NCBI GenBank assembly: GCA_900768845.1
Contig: CAAGEK010000020.1
Coordinates: 1-64,000 of the forward strand
Direction of reading: 5' to 3'
Length of the DNA stretch: 64,000 nt
Source of the DNA: Alphaproteobacteria bacterium
GTDB taxonomy: Bacteria; Pseudomonadota; Alphaproteobacteria; CAAGCB01; CAG-977
The notes under the pieces are model-generated. The model was given only the letters and a program-made list of their open reading frames with translations. It made no database searches and was not told the DNA's origin. Numbering within the stretch: position 1 is the stretch's first letter; every line of letters starts with the position of its first letter. Shown piece by piece: positions 55,275-64,000 of this stretch. Both the position numbers and the translations under genes were made by a program.

Positions 55275-56012
55275 ATGCGCCTGTTTTCACTTTTTTTCAG
55301 CCTGCTGTTTGCCTCTCCCGTTTTCGCGGATTTTGACGCGGGATTAAAAGCCTATAAAAACGGCGATTACGAACAAGCGTTTAAAGAATGGCAGGTTTCC
55401 GCCGATTCGGGGGACTTGGCCTCTCAACGCAATCTGGGGCATTTATACCGTTTGGGCAAAGGCGTCCAACAGGATTTGACTCAGGCGGCTTTCTGGTATT
55501 ACACCGCGGCGAAAGGCGGTTCCGATTCGGCTCAGTATAATTTGGGGGTTATGTACCTGCGCGGAGAAGGCATTCCCCGCAATGAAGAGGAAGGCGTTTT
55601 ATGGTTGGAGCGCGCCGCCGAACAAAACAACACGAAGGCCGTGCAAAAACTGAAACATATGAAAACGGACGCCGGATACGAACCGCCCGATGAAGAAGAG
55701 TTGTTCCGACCCGTCAAATCGCCGAAAAAACAGCCTTTGCCCGTTAAAATGACGACCGTTTCCAAAAAGGAACCGCCCCTTTATGCGCATTTGGCTTCTT
55801 ATTTCGACCAATCCGCTTTGGAAAAGGGATGGAACGAATTGAAAACGCTTCATCCGGATCTGGCACGCTTCAAAACGGTTGAAACGCGTGTCCGATTGCC
55901 GGAAAAGGGGCTTTACATCCGTTTGTACGTCAAAGGCAAACCGGACGAAATCCGCAAAATATGCGAAGAATTGAACGCCGCAAAGCAATATTGTCTGGTC
56001 AGTTATCCCTGA
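55275..56012 (+). CDS. Sel1-repeat protein with SPOR-like C-terminal domain
   Basis: The 245-residue product has a signal peptide ending in VFA. Three Sel1-type repeats (AYKNGDYEQAFKEWQ, GHLYRLGKGVQQDLTQAAFWY, GVMYLRGEGIPRNEEEGVLWLE) cover about residues 20-120. The last 75 residues (YAHLASYFDQSALEKGWNEL, then GLYIRLYVKGKP) look like a SPOR domain, which binds denuded glycan at the septum. The start codon ATG has GGGAGG upstream. It follows mltG and may act in cell-wall remodelling. Confidence 0.8.
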   Translation: MRLFSLFFSLLFASPVFADFDAGLKAYKNGDYEQAFKEWQVSADSGDLASQRNLGHLYRLGKGVQQDLTQAAFWYYTAAKGGSDSAQYNLGVMYLRGEGIPRNEEEGVLWLERAAEQNNTKAVQKLKHMKTDAGYEPPDEEELFRPVKSPKKQPLPVKMTTVSKKEPPLYAHLASYFDQSALEKGWNELKTLHPDLARFKTVETRVRLPEKGLYIRLYVKGKPDEIRKICEELNAAKQYCLVSYP

Positions 56013-56039
56013 AACCGCCGGAAGTGCTTTTTTCTGTTA

Positions 56040-57060
56040 AAACCCATTTGATTTTGGACATCTTGAAGAAGCAAAACATCAAGGAAAGGGCGGTCTCTGT
56101 AAGTGATGGAGATACGTCCTGAAAGCGTCTCTTTAACGGTGCATTTTTGGACGGCGGGGGGCGCGTTCGGACATGGGGGTGATTTGATAGTTTTTTCCTT
56201 TGTAGCAAACCGTCCGGTCATTGTTGATTTTGCGTTGAACTTCCACGAAGCAGACATCGTCGATATCGTTGACCCATTCCGGCAAAGACGTATGATCGTC
56301 GCCGTTTTTAGCGGGTCTTGAGAACTTTTTGTTATGAGCGACCCCATACTGTTCAAGGTATTTGTTTGCGCTTTCCATATCCTGCACACCGTCAAGTTTC
56401 ATGAGCGGAACAAGGCGTCTTTGATGAACGCCGTTGTATCGTTCGACACGTCCCTTGGCTTGAGGGGAACGAGCCGGAATGACACGTATTCCCAAGATTT
56501 CACACATCATCGTAAAAAAGTTCCGCTCTTTATCGGGATCAAGATGATACATATTGCGCCCGTCCGCATAAAAAGCTCTTGGAACGCCGTACTCTTGAAA
56601 CCAACTCCATTGCGGATACGATGGTTTCTTCGCGTTCAAAATGAAGTCGGGGAATGCTTGCGGCATCGTCAACGATGTTCATCAAACACGTTCTTTCCTG
56701 TCCGAACCAAATATCGAAAGAGCCGCCGATTTGGAGCGGATCTCCAAAGCAAGACGAACATTCGCGGCGCATCCGTTTCTTTTTGGGATGATATTTATGA
56801 GGACGTTTCAGTCAACGCCGCAACGTTTCTTTGGGAACGGATATGCCCTCCCGTTCTTTCAACAACTCACACAAATGAGAGATGCCGAAAGCCGGATGTT
56901 TTTCTTGCGCCATACGGAGGATCTCCTGCTTGTCGGGACGGAACGGACGATTGCTTTTGCCTGTGTTCCCGTGCATCAGCGTTCCTTGCGTCGCAAGCTT
57001 TTTTAATCGATACGCCATGGTGCTTGACGCAATTTTGAGTATTCGGACTGCAAACGGTTT
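56040..57060 (-). pseudogene. Decayed ISNCY-family-like transposase
   Basis: Minus-strand fragments in different frames together resemble one DDE transposase of the ISNCY group: YRLKKLATQGTLMHGN with ISHLCELLKEREGISVPKETLRR (near 56815-57018), GDPLQIGGSFDIWFGQERTCLMNIVDD (near 56680-56750), and YGVPRAFYADGRN, SPQAKGRVERYN and QYGVAHNKKFSRP (56133-56672), then KCTVKETLSGRISITYRD (near 56100). At least two frameshifts separate them. The first catalytic Asp of the QxDGS block is Gly. No terminal repeats were found. Limits are approximate. Confidence 0.75.
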
Positions 57061-57106
57061 TTTCCTGTCCGAAATTTAATGAGGCAACACAAAGTGCTTT
57101 TTTGCC

Positions 57107-57135
57107 TTGCAAAATACTTCACGCCGCTGTATATT
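57107..57135 (+). promoter_or_regulatory. Promoter of the rpsF operon
   Basis: TTGCAA (57107-57112) and TATATT (57130-57135) with a 17-base spacer lie about 108 bases before the rpsF start. Confidence 0.65.
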
Positions 57136-57153
57136 TCAGCTTCCGTTCACTCC

Positions 57154-57186
57154 TTGCCGGCCGACGGACCGGCTATACCCAGGCAA
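57154..57186 (+). promoter_or_regulatory. Structured rpsF leader, candidate S6:S18-type control site
   Basis: GCCGG (57156-57160) can pair with CCGGC (57169-57173), leaving CCGACGGA in the loop, and TTGCC (57154-57158) can alternatively pair with GGCAA (57182-57186). A CCG in a loop or bulge of the rpsF leader is what S6:S18 is known to bind in other bacteria. The match to the published motif was not tested. Confidence 0.35.
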
Positions 57187-57242
57187 TCCCCATGGGGGGG
57201 ATTTGCGGATGGGGGTTGAGATAATCCGTAAGGAGATTATTT

Positions 57243-57641
57243 ATGGCTTTGTATGAAAGCGTGTTCATTGCACGCCAAGATATTGCCGCTTCTCAGGTTG
57301 ACGCTTTGATCGAACGCTTTGAAGGCGTTATCAGCGCAAAAGGCGGCAAAGTAACAAAAAAGGAAAACTGGGGTCTGCGCACCTTGGCTTACCGTATGAA
57401 CAAAAACCGCAAAGGTCACTATGTTCTGTTCAACATCGACGCTCCCGCGGAAGCGTTGATCGAAATGGAACGCCAAATGCGTTTGGACGAAGACGTCATC
57501 CGTTACCTGTCCGTTCGCGTTGAAGAATTGGAAGAAGGCCCTTCCGCCGTTCTGGTCAACAAAGGCAAAGAAACGAAAGGCCGCGCTCCGAAGAAATTTG
57601 ACGGTAAATTTGATTCTGAAGAAGAAAGCGAGGAATTCTAA
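57243..57641 (+). CDS. rpsF: 30S ribosomal protein S6
   Basis: The 132-residue product begins [22 protein letters not shown] and has [15 protein letters not shown] and LDEDVIRYL, typical of S6. A longer acidic/basic C-terminal stretch ending EEESEEF is common in alphaproteobacteria. AAGGAGA precedes the start. Confidence 0.97.
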   Translation: MALYESVFIARQDIAASQVDALIERFEGVISAKGGKVTKKENWGLRTLAYRMNKNRKGHYVLFNIDAPAEALIEMERQMRLDEDVIRYLSVRVEELEEGPSAVLVNKGKETKGRAPKKFDGKFDSEEESEEF

Positions 57642-57877
57642 TGGTTGCTGTAACCCGTCGTCCTTTTTTCCGTCGCCGCAAGGCTTGCCCGTTTGCGTCG
57701 AAGGATGCTCCGAAAATCGATTATAAAGACATCAAGCTGTTGCAGCGTTTCATTTCCGAACGCGGCAAAATCGTTCCCAGCCGCATCACCGCCGTTTCCG
57801 CAAAGAAACAGCGCGAGCTGGCAAAGGCTATCAAGCGCGCCCGTTTTCTGGGCTTGTTGCCTTATGTTATGGACTGA
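57641..57877 (+). CDS. rpsR: 30S ribosomal protein S18
   Basis: The 78-residue basic protein has [35 protein letters not shown] and [22 protein letters not shown], the S18 signature. Its ATG overlaps the rpsF stop by one base. Confidence 0.98.
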   Translation: MVAVTRRPFFRRRKACPFASKDAPKIDYKDIKLLQRFISERGKIVPSRITAVSAKKQRELAKAIKRARFLGLLPYVMD

Positions 57878-57917
57878 TCCTTTTTGATCGTCGAAAAAAA
57901 GACTTAGGAGAAATAAT

Positions 57918-58460
57918 ATGGAAGTCATTTTACTGGAGCGCATCGAAAAGCTCGGTCAAATGGGCGACATCGTCAAAGTGAAGCCCGGTTTTGCCCGCAA
58001 CTATTTGCTGCCTCAGGCGAAAGCCCTGCGTTCCAACAAACAGAATCTGGCTATTTTTGAAGCTCAGAAAGTTCAGTTGGAAGCCGCCAACCTGAAGCGT
58101 AAACAGGAAGCAGAACAGGTTGCCGAAAAAATGGCCGATTTGAAATTGGTCATCGTGCGTCAAGCCGCCGAAACCGGACAGTTGTACGGTTCCGTTACCG
58201 GCCGCGACATTCGCGACGCCGTCCGTGAAGCCGGATTCAACGTTGAACGCCGCCAGATCGTTTTGGATCAGCCGCTCAAAGAAATCGGCGTTTACAGCGT
58301 CCGCGTCATTTTGCACCCCGACGTCAGCCAGATGATCGGCGTGACGGTTGCGCGTTCGCAGGAAGAAGCCGAACGCAACGCGAAGATGGCTGAAAAAGCG
58401 GCCGCCAAAGCCGCCGCCGAAGTCGTCGTCGAAGAAACTGTTGAAATCGCCGCCGTTTAA
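57918..58460 (+). CDS. rplI: 50S ribosomal protein L9
   Basis: The 180-residue product begins [33 protein letters not shown], the L9 signature, and has the long connecting helix and the C-terminal domain ([13 protein letters not shown]). It ends in an Ala/Glu-rich extension of about 30 residues. AGGAGA precedes the start. Confidence 0.97.
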   Translation: MEVILLERIEKLGQMGDIVKVKPGFARNYLLPQAKALRSNKQNLAIFEAQKVQLEAANLKRKQEAEQVAEKMADLKLVIVRQAAETGQLYGSVTGRDIRDAVREAGFNVERRQIVLDQPLKEIGVYSVRVILHPDVSQMIGVTVARSQEEAERNAKMAEKAAAKAAAEVVVEETVEIAAV

Positions 58461-58480
58461 ATCGAACGGTGAAAAAAATC

Positions 58481-58512
58481 AGGCGGGAACGTTTGTCGTT
58501 TCCGCCTTTTTT
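58481..58512 (+). terminator. Terminator of the rpsF-rpsR-rplI operon
   Basis: AGGCGGGAAC (58481-58490) pairs with GTTTCCGCCT (58498-58507) with one G-T pair, then six T follow. Confidence 0.85.
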
Positions 58513-58816
58513 GTGACAAGGTTCGCGGGAAAGGCGGTATCCCCTTTTTTGCGGCAACGTTTGCGGGGAAATGCGGAGTCCCCTTTTTTTGCGGCAACGT
58601 TTGCGGGAAAATACGGAGTGCCGTTCCTTTTTGTGGCAAAGTTCACGGGAGGATGTTTTTCCGGAGAGAACCGAAAGGCGGATTTCTTGCGGCGGAGAAA
58701 CTGCGGCTTAACAAAACGGGGATTTTTTTGCGGAAAAGTAACGGCGAATGATGCATTTCCTTCGTCGCGGCACGGATAAAGATTTTCTGCGGCGGAGGTA
58801 TCGGCGAATTGTTACG
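58507..58816. repeat. Degenerate repeat region after rplI
   Basis: At least six degenerate copies of a unit beginning with T5-7 and G(C/T)GGC follow the terminator. Copies 58507-58544, 58545-58583, 58584-58627 and a partial 58628-58655 read TTTTTTGCGGCAACG and TTTGCGGGGAAAT-like. More distant copies start near 58683, 58723 and 58783 and read TTGCGGCGGAG and CGGCGAAT. The remaining bases up to 59030 hold no gene I recognise. Confidence 0.7.
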
Positions 58817-59032
58817 ACAGGGGGTTCCTTGAGAGTCTTTTCTGACCGGAACGAAAACGCGACTCTTTTTATGGAGAAAAACTCAGCGGTTTTCTTTGCG
58901 GAAAAACACCTGAACCGGCAACATCGTTTCCGCTTTTCAAACATCTTTCCAAAGCCGTTTGCCGGCCGCTCCGCAAATCCCTTTCACGCCCCCTTCATCC
59001 GCCGGCCGCCGCGCCGCCTTCCCCCAAAGAGT

Positions 59033-59061
59033 TTGACTCACTTCCGCCTTTTTTCTATGAT
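59033..59061 (+). promoter_or_regulatory. dnaB promoter
   Basis: TTGACT (59033-59038) and TATGAT (59056-59061) with a 17-base spacer lie 38 bases upstream of the dnaB start. Confidence 0.75.
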
Positions 59062-59098
59062 GTCCGCCTGAACCGATGAATTTTAAGGACAAAATCTG

Positions 59099-60580
59099 AT
59101 GGAAAACGCCGAAGGAACTATCGTACGCATCCCTCCTCAAAGCATTGAGGCGGAACAAGCTTTGCTGGGCGCGATTCTGTCAAACAACCACGCTTTGGAA
59201 AAAGTGTCTGAATTTTTGCGTCCTTTCCATTTCGCCAGCCCCGTACACGCGAAAATATACGAAGCAATCATGATTTTGCATTCACGGGGTCATTCCGCAG
59301 ACCCCGTCACACTACGCGGTTATCTGTCGACCGACGGCGTTTTGGATGAAGTCGGCGGTATTAAATACCTGATGGATCTGGTCGGTGCTTCAGTAACGAT
59401 CATTAACGCCGAAGATTACGCCCGTCTGATTTTCGACCGGTATTTGCGTCGCCAGCTCATCGCTTTGGGCAACGATATTGTAAACGACGCTTTCGCCGTT
59501 TCCCTGAACGAAGACGCGGGGAAACAAATGGAAATCGCGGAAAAAAAGCTTTACGAGCTGGGAACGGAAGGACAGCTGGAAGGAGGCCCGAAACCGTTTT
59601 CCGAACCGCTGACGGAAGTCATCAATCAAGTCGCCGAAGCCAAAAAAAATCCCGACGGCATTGCCGGTGCGACAACGGGATTCCGTGATTTGGACACGGT
59701 TATGGGCGGGTTGCACCGTTCCGACCTGATTATTTTGGCCGGCCGTCCCGCAATGGGCAAAACGGCGTTTGCAACCTGTCTGGCTTTTAACACCGCCCGC
59801 CATTTTCTGGAAGAAGCCGAAGCGGGAAAAGAACGCAAAGGCGTCGCCTTTTTCTCGTTGGAAATGTCGGCTTCGCAACTGGCCGCCCGCATCCTGTCAA
59901 CGGAAACGCAGACGTCTTCGCACAACTTGCGAAACGGCAAAATCACGACCGATGAATTCCGGCGCATCGTCGGATTTGCTTCAGAGTTGGAAAAAGTCCC
60001 CTTGTACGTCGACGATTCTCCGGGGTTGACCATCGGAGCCATTCATAACCGCGCCCGCCGTTTAAAACGCGACAGGACGAAGGGGTTGGGGCTGATCGTC
60101 ATCGACTATTTGCAACTGATTGACGATTCCGACAGCCGGCGGCAGGAAAACCGCGTTCAAGCCCTGTCGGAAATCACGCGCCGTTTGAAAATCATGGCCA
60201 AAGAGCTTGACGTTCCCGTCCTTGTCTTATCTCAATTGAGCCGTCAGGTTGAACAACGCGAAGACAAACGACCGCTTTTGTCGGATTTGCGCGAATCCGG
60301 TTCTATCGAACAAGACGCGGATATTGTCATGTTCATTTTCCGCGAGATTTATTATTTGGAAAAAGAACAACCCATCCCGAGGCAAGGCGAAACCGATGAA
60401 AAATTCAACGCCCGCGTTTTAAAATGGGAAGACCACAAGCTGGCCGTTCAGAAAAAAGCCGAACTGATTATCGCAAAACAGCGTCACGGACCGACGGCCA
60501 CCGTGCCCTTGTTCTTTGAAAGCGAATTTACGCGCTTCGGAAACTGGGCGGAAACAGGGGATTTCACTCCTTCCGAATAA
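59099..60580 (+). CDS. dnaB: Replicative DNA helicase
   Basis: DnaB is the hexameric helicase of the replication fork. The 493-residue product has the N-terminal helicase-primase interaction domain (SIEAEQALLGAILSNN), Walker A GRPAMGKTAFA, Walker B LIVIDYLQLI and the signature LSQLSRQVEQR with SDLRESGSIEQDADIV. No intein is present. Its last 17 bases overlap the convergent cca gene. Confidence 0.97.
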   Translation: MENAEGTIVRIPPQSIEAEQALLGAILSNNHALEKVSEFLRPFHFASPVHAKIYEAIMILHSRGHSADPVTLRGYLSTDGVLDEVGGIKYLMDLVGASVTIINAEDYARLIFDRYLRRQLIALGNDIVNDAFAVSLNEDAGKQMEIAEKKLYELGTEGQLEGGPKPFSEPLTEVINQVAEAKKNPDGIAGATTGFRDLDTVMGGLHRSDLIILAGRPAMGKTAFATCLAFNTARHFLEEAEAGKERKGVAFFSLEMSASQLAARILSTETQTSSHNLRNGKITTDEFRRIVGFASELEKVPLYVDDSPGLTIGAIHNRARRLKRDRTKGLGLIVIDYLQLIDDSDSRRQENRVQALSEITRRLKIMAKELDVPVLVLSQLSRQVEQREDKRPLLSDLRESGSIEQDADIVMFIFREIYYLEKEQPIPRQGETDEKFNARVLKWEDHKLAVQKKAELIIAKQRHGPTATVPLFFESEFTRFGNWAETGDFTPSE

Positions 60581-61766
60581 TCATGGATTCGGCCAGCTCC
60601 CTCAATTCCCGACGGGTCGTCCGGCCGTTTTTCAAAAGCCAGTATTCTTTGAGAGCCCTGAGAATTTCCCCCGTCCGTTTTCCGTCAACACCTTTCGCCG
60701 TCAGAAAACCGCCCGAAAAATCGAAGGGTTTTACCGATATGGCGGCGGCGCGTTCTCCCAAACGTTGCCAAGCGGGATTGCGTTCTTTGGCGGCGAACAG
60801 GCTTCCCGCCGTTTTTGCATCATCGCCGTAACAATCCCTGAACCGGAACGCATCGTTTTCGGAAAAACCGGCGCGGCAAAAAGCAATCGGTTTTTGCATC
60901 AGCGACAAAAGCCTGTTTTCATCCTGTTTTGAAAGCTTCCAACGCCGGCAAAAATCCGATAAAACCCGTTTATCGGCAGGCAACAGCGAGAACAAGCGGA
61001 AAATCAGCGGCGCACAAGGTGCAAGACGCGTAAACTCTTCAAAAGTCCGCACGTCCGGCGCAACGGGAAAAAGAAAATCGAACAAACCCGCTTTTTGCGC
61101 CGGATACAAAGCTTTTGCCGCGTCTTTGAGTTCCAAAATTCCGAAAAACTCCTTTTTCAGCCTTTCGGTCGACAGCTTTGCCAACCCTTCCATCCCTTTT
61201 CGACACGCGTCAAGGGCTTCTTCATCGGGCGGGCACTTTCCAAAGCGGGCATAAAACCTGAAATACCTTAAAATGCGCAGGTAATCTTCGCGAATCCGGT
61301 CTTCGGCATTGCCGATAAAGCGGACAACCCCGTTTTTTAAATCTTCAATACCGTTGAAATAGTCGAAAACCGTCCCGTCAAAATCTGCATAAAGCGCGTT
61401 TATCGTTAAATCGCGGCGGGCGGCGTCTTCTTTCCAATCGTCCGTAAAAGCAACGATAGCGTGACGGCCGTCGGTTTCAAGGTCTTTGCGCAAAGTCGTG
61501 ACTTCAACCTTTTCAAAACCGCAACAATCCAGCAAAACCGTTTGAGTCCCGTACTTCACCCCCGTCGGAATCACGGGAAAATAAGGCTTCAGCCGCTCTT
61601 TAACCTCTTCGGGGGAAAACGGGACGGCCATATCGATATCGTGAACGGGCAGACCGGCCAAAACATCCCTGACGCAACCGCCGACAAAGCGAACCCGACC
61701 GTCCAAAGCGTCGCAAAGGCGTTTCAATTGATCCGACCCGATCCAAAACGGATGATCAATCCGCAT
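60564..61766 (-). CDS. cca: CCA-adding tRNA nucleotidyltransferase / poly(A) polymerase family
   Basis: The enzyme adds or repairs the CCA end of tRNA. The 400-residue product has FVGGCVRDVLAG, HDIDMAVPF with the catalytic aspartates, RRDLTINALYADFDG and RIREDYLRILRYFRFYARFG. The C-terminal half is a helical domain of the alphaproteobacterial type. ATG at 61766 is chosen over a TTG at 61781. It overlaps the upstream DUF6111 gene by 11 bases and converges on dnaB. Confidence 0.95.
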   Translation of the reverse strand: MRIDHPFWIGSDQLKRLCDALDGRVRFVGGCVRDVLAGLPVHDIDMAVPFSPEEVKERLKPYFPVIPTGVKYGTQTVLLDCCGFEKVEVTTLRKDLETDGRHAIVAFTDDWKEDAARRDLTINALYADFDGTVFDYFNGIEDLKNGVVRFIGNAEDRIREDYLRILRYFRFYARFGKCPPDEEALDACRKGMEGLAKLSTERLKKEFFGILELKDAAKALYPAQKAGLFDFLFPVAPDVRTFEEFTRLAPCAPLIFRLFSLLPADKRVLSDFCRRWKLSKQDENRLLSLMQKPIAFCRAGFSENDAFRFRDCYGDDAKTAGSLFAAKERNPAWQRLGERAAAISVKPFDFSGGFLTAKGVDGKRTGEILRALKEYWLLKNGRTTRRELRELAESMIIRKE

Positions 61767-62019
61767 TGCGCCCGCTTTCAAAATGAGCGGGAATCAGTCG
61801 CCCGTCCCGATAACGCGCCGGCGTATAAACGCTGTCGGCCGGAGCGCGGTCGTAAACCGCCAAAACAGCCCAAACCGCGCCCGCCAAAACAATTCCGGTC
61901 AGCAACAACTTTTCCCGCGGCGGATTTTGCGCCGAAACTCCTGAAATGCGGCATTTCAAACGGTACGCGGCAAACGGCGCAAACAACAAAGCGAAAAAAC
62001 AAACAAAATATCTCAGCAT
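61756..62019 (-). CDS. DUF6111 family small membrane protein
   Basis: The 87-residue protein has two hydrophobic helices (about residues 4-18 and 39-56) and a C-terminal YTPARYRDGRLIPAHFE, which matches the conserved YxPxxxxDGxxxPGHF ending I recall for DUF6111. It sits directly before cca, its normal neighbour in alphaproteobacteria, and overlaps it. Function unknown. Confidence 0.8.
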   Translation of the reverse strand: MLRYFVCFFALLFAPFAAYRLKCRISGVSAQNPPREKLLLTGIVLAGAVWAVLAVYDRAPADSVYTPARYRDGRLIPAHFESGRNAD

Positions 62020-62080
62020 AAAACACCGCCCGTCGATTTTTTATCAGGATACCCGCCGCCGCCGTTCAAACGCAAGGGTT

Positions 62081-62605
62081 TTACCCTTGAGAAGCCCTCT
62101 TTTTCAATGCATCGGGTTTCCAAATCCCGAAAACCGTCACGGCGAAAATCACAACGTCGGAAATGAAAGCCGGAAACGCCTGAATCGTAAAGTCGTAAAC
62201 CGCCCAAATCAAAACGTTCGCGGCCATCGATATTTTTATGCCGCGGGGATTCGTCCCGCCGTACCAAAGCCACAATGTGTATTCCGCGTTCGCCATAACC
62301 GGAAGAACGCCGATCCAACCGTGACGGTTGACCGAAATTCCGCACACCGTCATAACCGTCATTATGACACACACGGCGACGTTGCTCATTTTGTTTTTAT
62401 AAACCAAAATGTTGCGTGCCAGCGACGCGGCGACGACCACGGCTCCCGAATATCCCCCCAGAACGAAATTCGCCATAATGTCAAAAAAATAGCAGAAAAT
62501 CTGAAACAGGACGATTTCCTCCTTTTTGTTCTTCAACGCGCTGAGAGCAAGAAAAACCATCCCGAAAAAAGATAAAACGTTTCCGGCAACCAATGTATCC
62601 GACAT
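62081..62605 (-). CDS. YgjV family inner-membrane protein
   Basis: The 174-residue product has five to six hydrophobic helices and the features KKEEIVLFQIFCYFFDIMANFVLGGYSGAVV and TLWLWYGG that match the YgjV (Imp-YgjV) family. The family has no firm biochemical role. It is transcribed in the same direction as DUF6111-cca, 61 bases upstream. Confidence 0.8.
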   Translation of the reverse strand: MSDTLVAGNVLSFFGMVFLALSALKNKKEEIVLFQIFCYFFDIMANFVLGGYSGAVVVAASLARNILVYKNKMSNVAVCVIMTVMTVCGISVNRHGWIGVLPVMANAEYTLWLWYGGTNPRGIKISMAANVLIWAVYDFTIQAFPAFISDVVIFAVTVFGIWKPDALKKRASQG

Positions 62606-62745
62606 TTTTAAAATCCTTTGTTTTACGCCAGTATCCCGCTTTAACTGATTCGGGCAAGAAAAAAGCCGTTCGGGGCATCAAAATCTTGAGCGGGAACCGT
62701 TTTGATTTTATTCTTGTTCGCAAATTCGGGAAAAGGTTTTTTGAA

Positions 62746-63249
62746 ATGATTACGCTTTATCCGTGCAACCGGACGGTTCAAGATGCAAAGCTGGTTTTTT
62801 CATGGCGCAACGATCCGGCCACCGTCGCCGCGGCGTACCTTCCGTTGCCCAAAACTTGGGACGCGTTTTTGATGGAATACGAAGAATGCTATTTCGGTCT
62901 GCCCGATTTTCCGCCTTTTTTCATTTTGAAAAACGGACTGCCGGCAGGTTTCATGCGTTTCGATTCGGTACGACAGGACGACCTTGACGGACGGACGGTT
63001 TTGGAAATCATGATAAACGTCGCTCCCGAACACAGGCGGAAAGGAACGGGATTCGCCGCGGTTCAAGCGGCAAAAACCCTGACGGAATCCAAAGGAGTCG
63101 CCGCATTGATCGCCGACATAAGAAAGGAAAACACCGCATCCCGCCGGCTGTTTGAAAAGAGCGGATTTACAATTTTGCACGAAAGAACGGAATTCATCGA
63201 AAAAATTAACGAAAAATCCCGAATTCTCTGCTATCGTTATATGTTATAG
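62746..63249 (+). CDS. GNAT family N-acetyltransferase
   Basis: The 167-residue product has the GNAT acetyl-CoA site in IMINVAPEHRRKGTGFAAVQAA and the later NTASRRLFEKSGFTIL. The N-terminal half includes LVFSWRNDPATVAAAYLP, a pattern seen in acetyltransferases of sugar-nucleotide or flagellin glycosylation pathways. AAAAGG precedes the ATG. Substrate unknown. It is followed by a membrane protein gene. Confidence 0.85.
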   Translation: MITLYPCNRTVQDAKLVFSWRNDPATVAAAYLPLPKTWDAFLMEYEECYFGLPDFPPFFILKNGLPAGFMRFDSVRQDDLDGRTVLEIMINVAPEHRRKGTGFAAVQAAKTLTESKGVAALIADIRKENTASRRLFEKSGFTILHERTEFIEKINEKSRILCYRYML

Positions 63250-63301
63250 AGCTTTTTTAACTTTTTCCGGAAAAAACGGAAAGAAACGGAAACAGGAACC
63301 C

Positions 63302-64000
63302 ATGAACACAACGGCTTACTTCACTTTCATTTTCGCAGTGTTCGCCATCAACATGGTTGCGATGACCGGATACTATATTTTTGCGCAACGGCGCGATTTC
63401 ATGACGGTTGTCGACCGCCCCGTTTCGTGCAACATGAAACACGCCGGCGTCATCCAAAGCCTGTTTCTGATTGCGGCGGCGACGGCGTTTTGCTTTCTCG
63501 ACCCCGACAAGGAATGGATCGGCGAAAACCGTTTGACGATGCTCGTCGGATGTTCGGGCGGATTCGCTTTAATCGGACTGTTTCCCGTAAAGAACAAAAT
63601 TTCAGCCGTTCTGAACACCCTTTTGCAAATGGCGGGAATCGCCTTTGCGGTATCCCTGTTACCCGAAAATTCGGCCTTTTTCCCCCCTGAAGCGGGATTG
63701 CCCGAATATGCGGACAAGGTTTGCGCCGGAATTTTATGGTTCGCCGTTTTCCGTCTGATGATCAGAATGGACGATTTGAAGTCCTTCACCGCACAGCAAG
63801 GGGCGGTCATCGGATTGTTGTGCGTCATCGCGTTATTTATGAACCATCCCCTGTCCGGAACGTTTTTCCGTTTCTCGGGCATTCTTCTGCCCGTTTCGTT
63901 CATTTTGAGCATCTTTTTCATGTTCGGTGCGCAAATTCCCTCCTCTCGCGTATTCCAAAACGTTTTCTGTTTTGCCGTCACATGGGTTCCTTTTTATATG
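63302..64000 (+). CDS. Multi-pass membrane protein, 3' end beyond the window
   Basis: An ATG at 63302 with CAGGAAC upstream opens a frame that has no stop before base 64000 (233 codons). The product has about seven hydrophobic segments, a soluble loop at residues 26-44, and the charged segment VFRLMIRMDDLKSFTAQQ before residue 165. The DD pair recalls MraY/WecA-type phosphosugar transferases, but no other landmark is visible in this part, so I leave the function open. Confidence 0.7.
   Translation, partial: MNTTAYFTFIFAVFAINMVAMTGYYIFAQRRDFMTVVDRPVSCNMKHAGVIQSLFLIAAATAFCFLDPDKEWIGENRLTMLVGCSGGFALIGLFPVKNKISAVLNTLLQMAGIAFAVSLLPENSAFFPPEAGLPEYADKVCAGILWFAVFRLMIRMDDLKSFTAQQGAVIGLLCVIALFMNHPLSGTFFRFSGILLPVSFILSIFFMFGAQIPSSRVFQNVFCFAVTWVPFYM

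Overview
The window looks like a chromosomal segment of an alphaproteobacterium. The main evidence is gene order: rplU-rpmA-obgE-proB-proA-nadD-rsfS-rlmH-gpmI-envC-ctpA-YibQ-like-rppH, an SRP RNA gene just upstream of dnaX-ybaB-recR, DUF6111 next to cca, and a dnaK promoter whose -10 (CTTATAT) fits the alphaproteobacterial heat-shock sigma pattern. Many small lipoproteins, a secreted Cys-rich modular protein and several lysine-rich low-complexity tails suggest a host-associated (perhaps gut) lineage, but that last step is inference.

Layout. 1-2.7 kb: end of a Cys-rich repeat protein, a frameshifted unknown gene and a decayed IS200/IS605-type insertion. 2.7-7.4 kb: polyphosphate genes (ppk1 and a two-domain PPK2) divergent from a SixA-like phosphatase. 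7.4-9.5 kb: membrane protein, small outer-membrane barrel, dapB. 9.6-11.6 kb: a poorly coding stretch with a dnaJ 3' relic, then an AT-rich lipoprotein pair. 11.6-17 kb: dnaK-dnaJ, and a DUF2333/Bax-like pair. 17-22 kb: an AlgI-like MBOAT acyltransferase followed by three overlapping AlgJ/AlgX-like paralogues, probably a polysaccharide O-acetylation system. 22-25 kb: a three-lipoprotein operon (LPP20-like, LpoB-like, TPR-type). 25-33 kb: small membrane protein, flavin-reductase-like protein with a basic tail, HExxH protein, tRNA-Arg, a lipoprotein, and an operon of two degenerate EAL-like proteins plus a GYF/AIM24 protein.

33-45.5 kb: ribosomal proteins L21/L27 followed by a tandem-repeat intergenic region and the long conserved housekeeping series from obgE to rppH. 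45.5-47.2 kb: a lipoprotein gene interrupted at a run of eight T, then a stand-alone putative ADP-ribosyltransferase. 47.2-56 kb: recR-ybaB-dnaX and ffs on the minus strand; fabD-fabG-acpP-fabF-mltG and a Sel1/SPOR-like protein on the plus strand. 56-57.1 kb: a decayed ISNCY-like transposase. 57.1-60.6 kb: rpsF-rpsR-rplI, a second degenerate-repeat intergenic region, and dnaB. 60.6-64 kb: cca, DUF6111, YgjV-like, a GNAT acetyltransferase and a membrane protein cut by the window end.

No CRISPR array, prophage or complete known defence system was seen. The most unusual items are the triplicated AlgJ/AlgX-like genes, the stand-alone ADP-ribosyltransferase, the EAL-like pair with AIM24, the repeat arrays after two ribosomal-protein operons, and the recurring lysine-rich tails.
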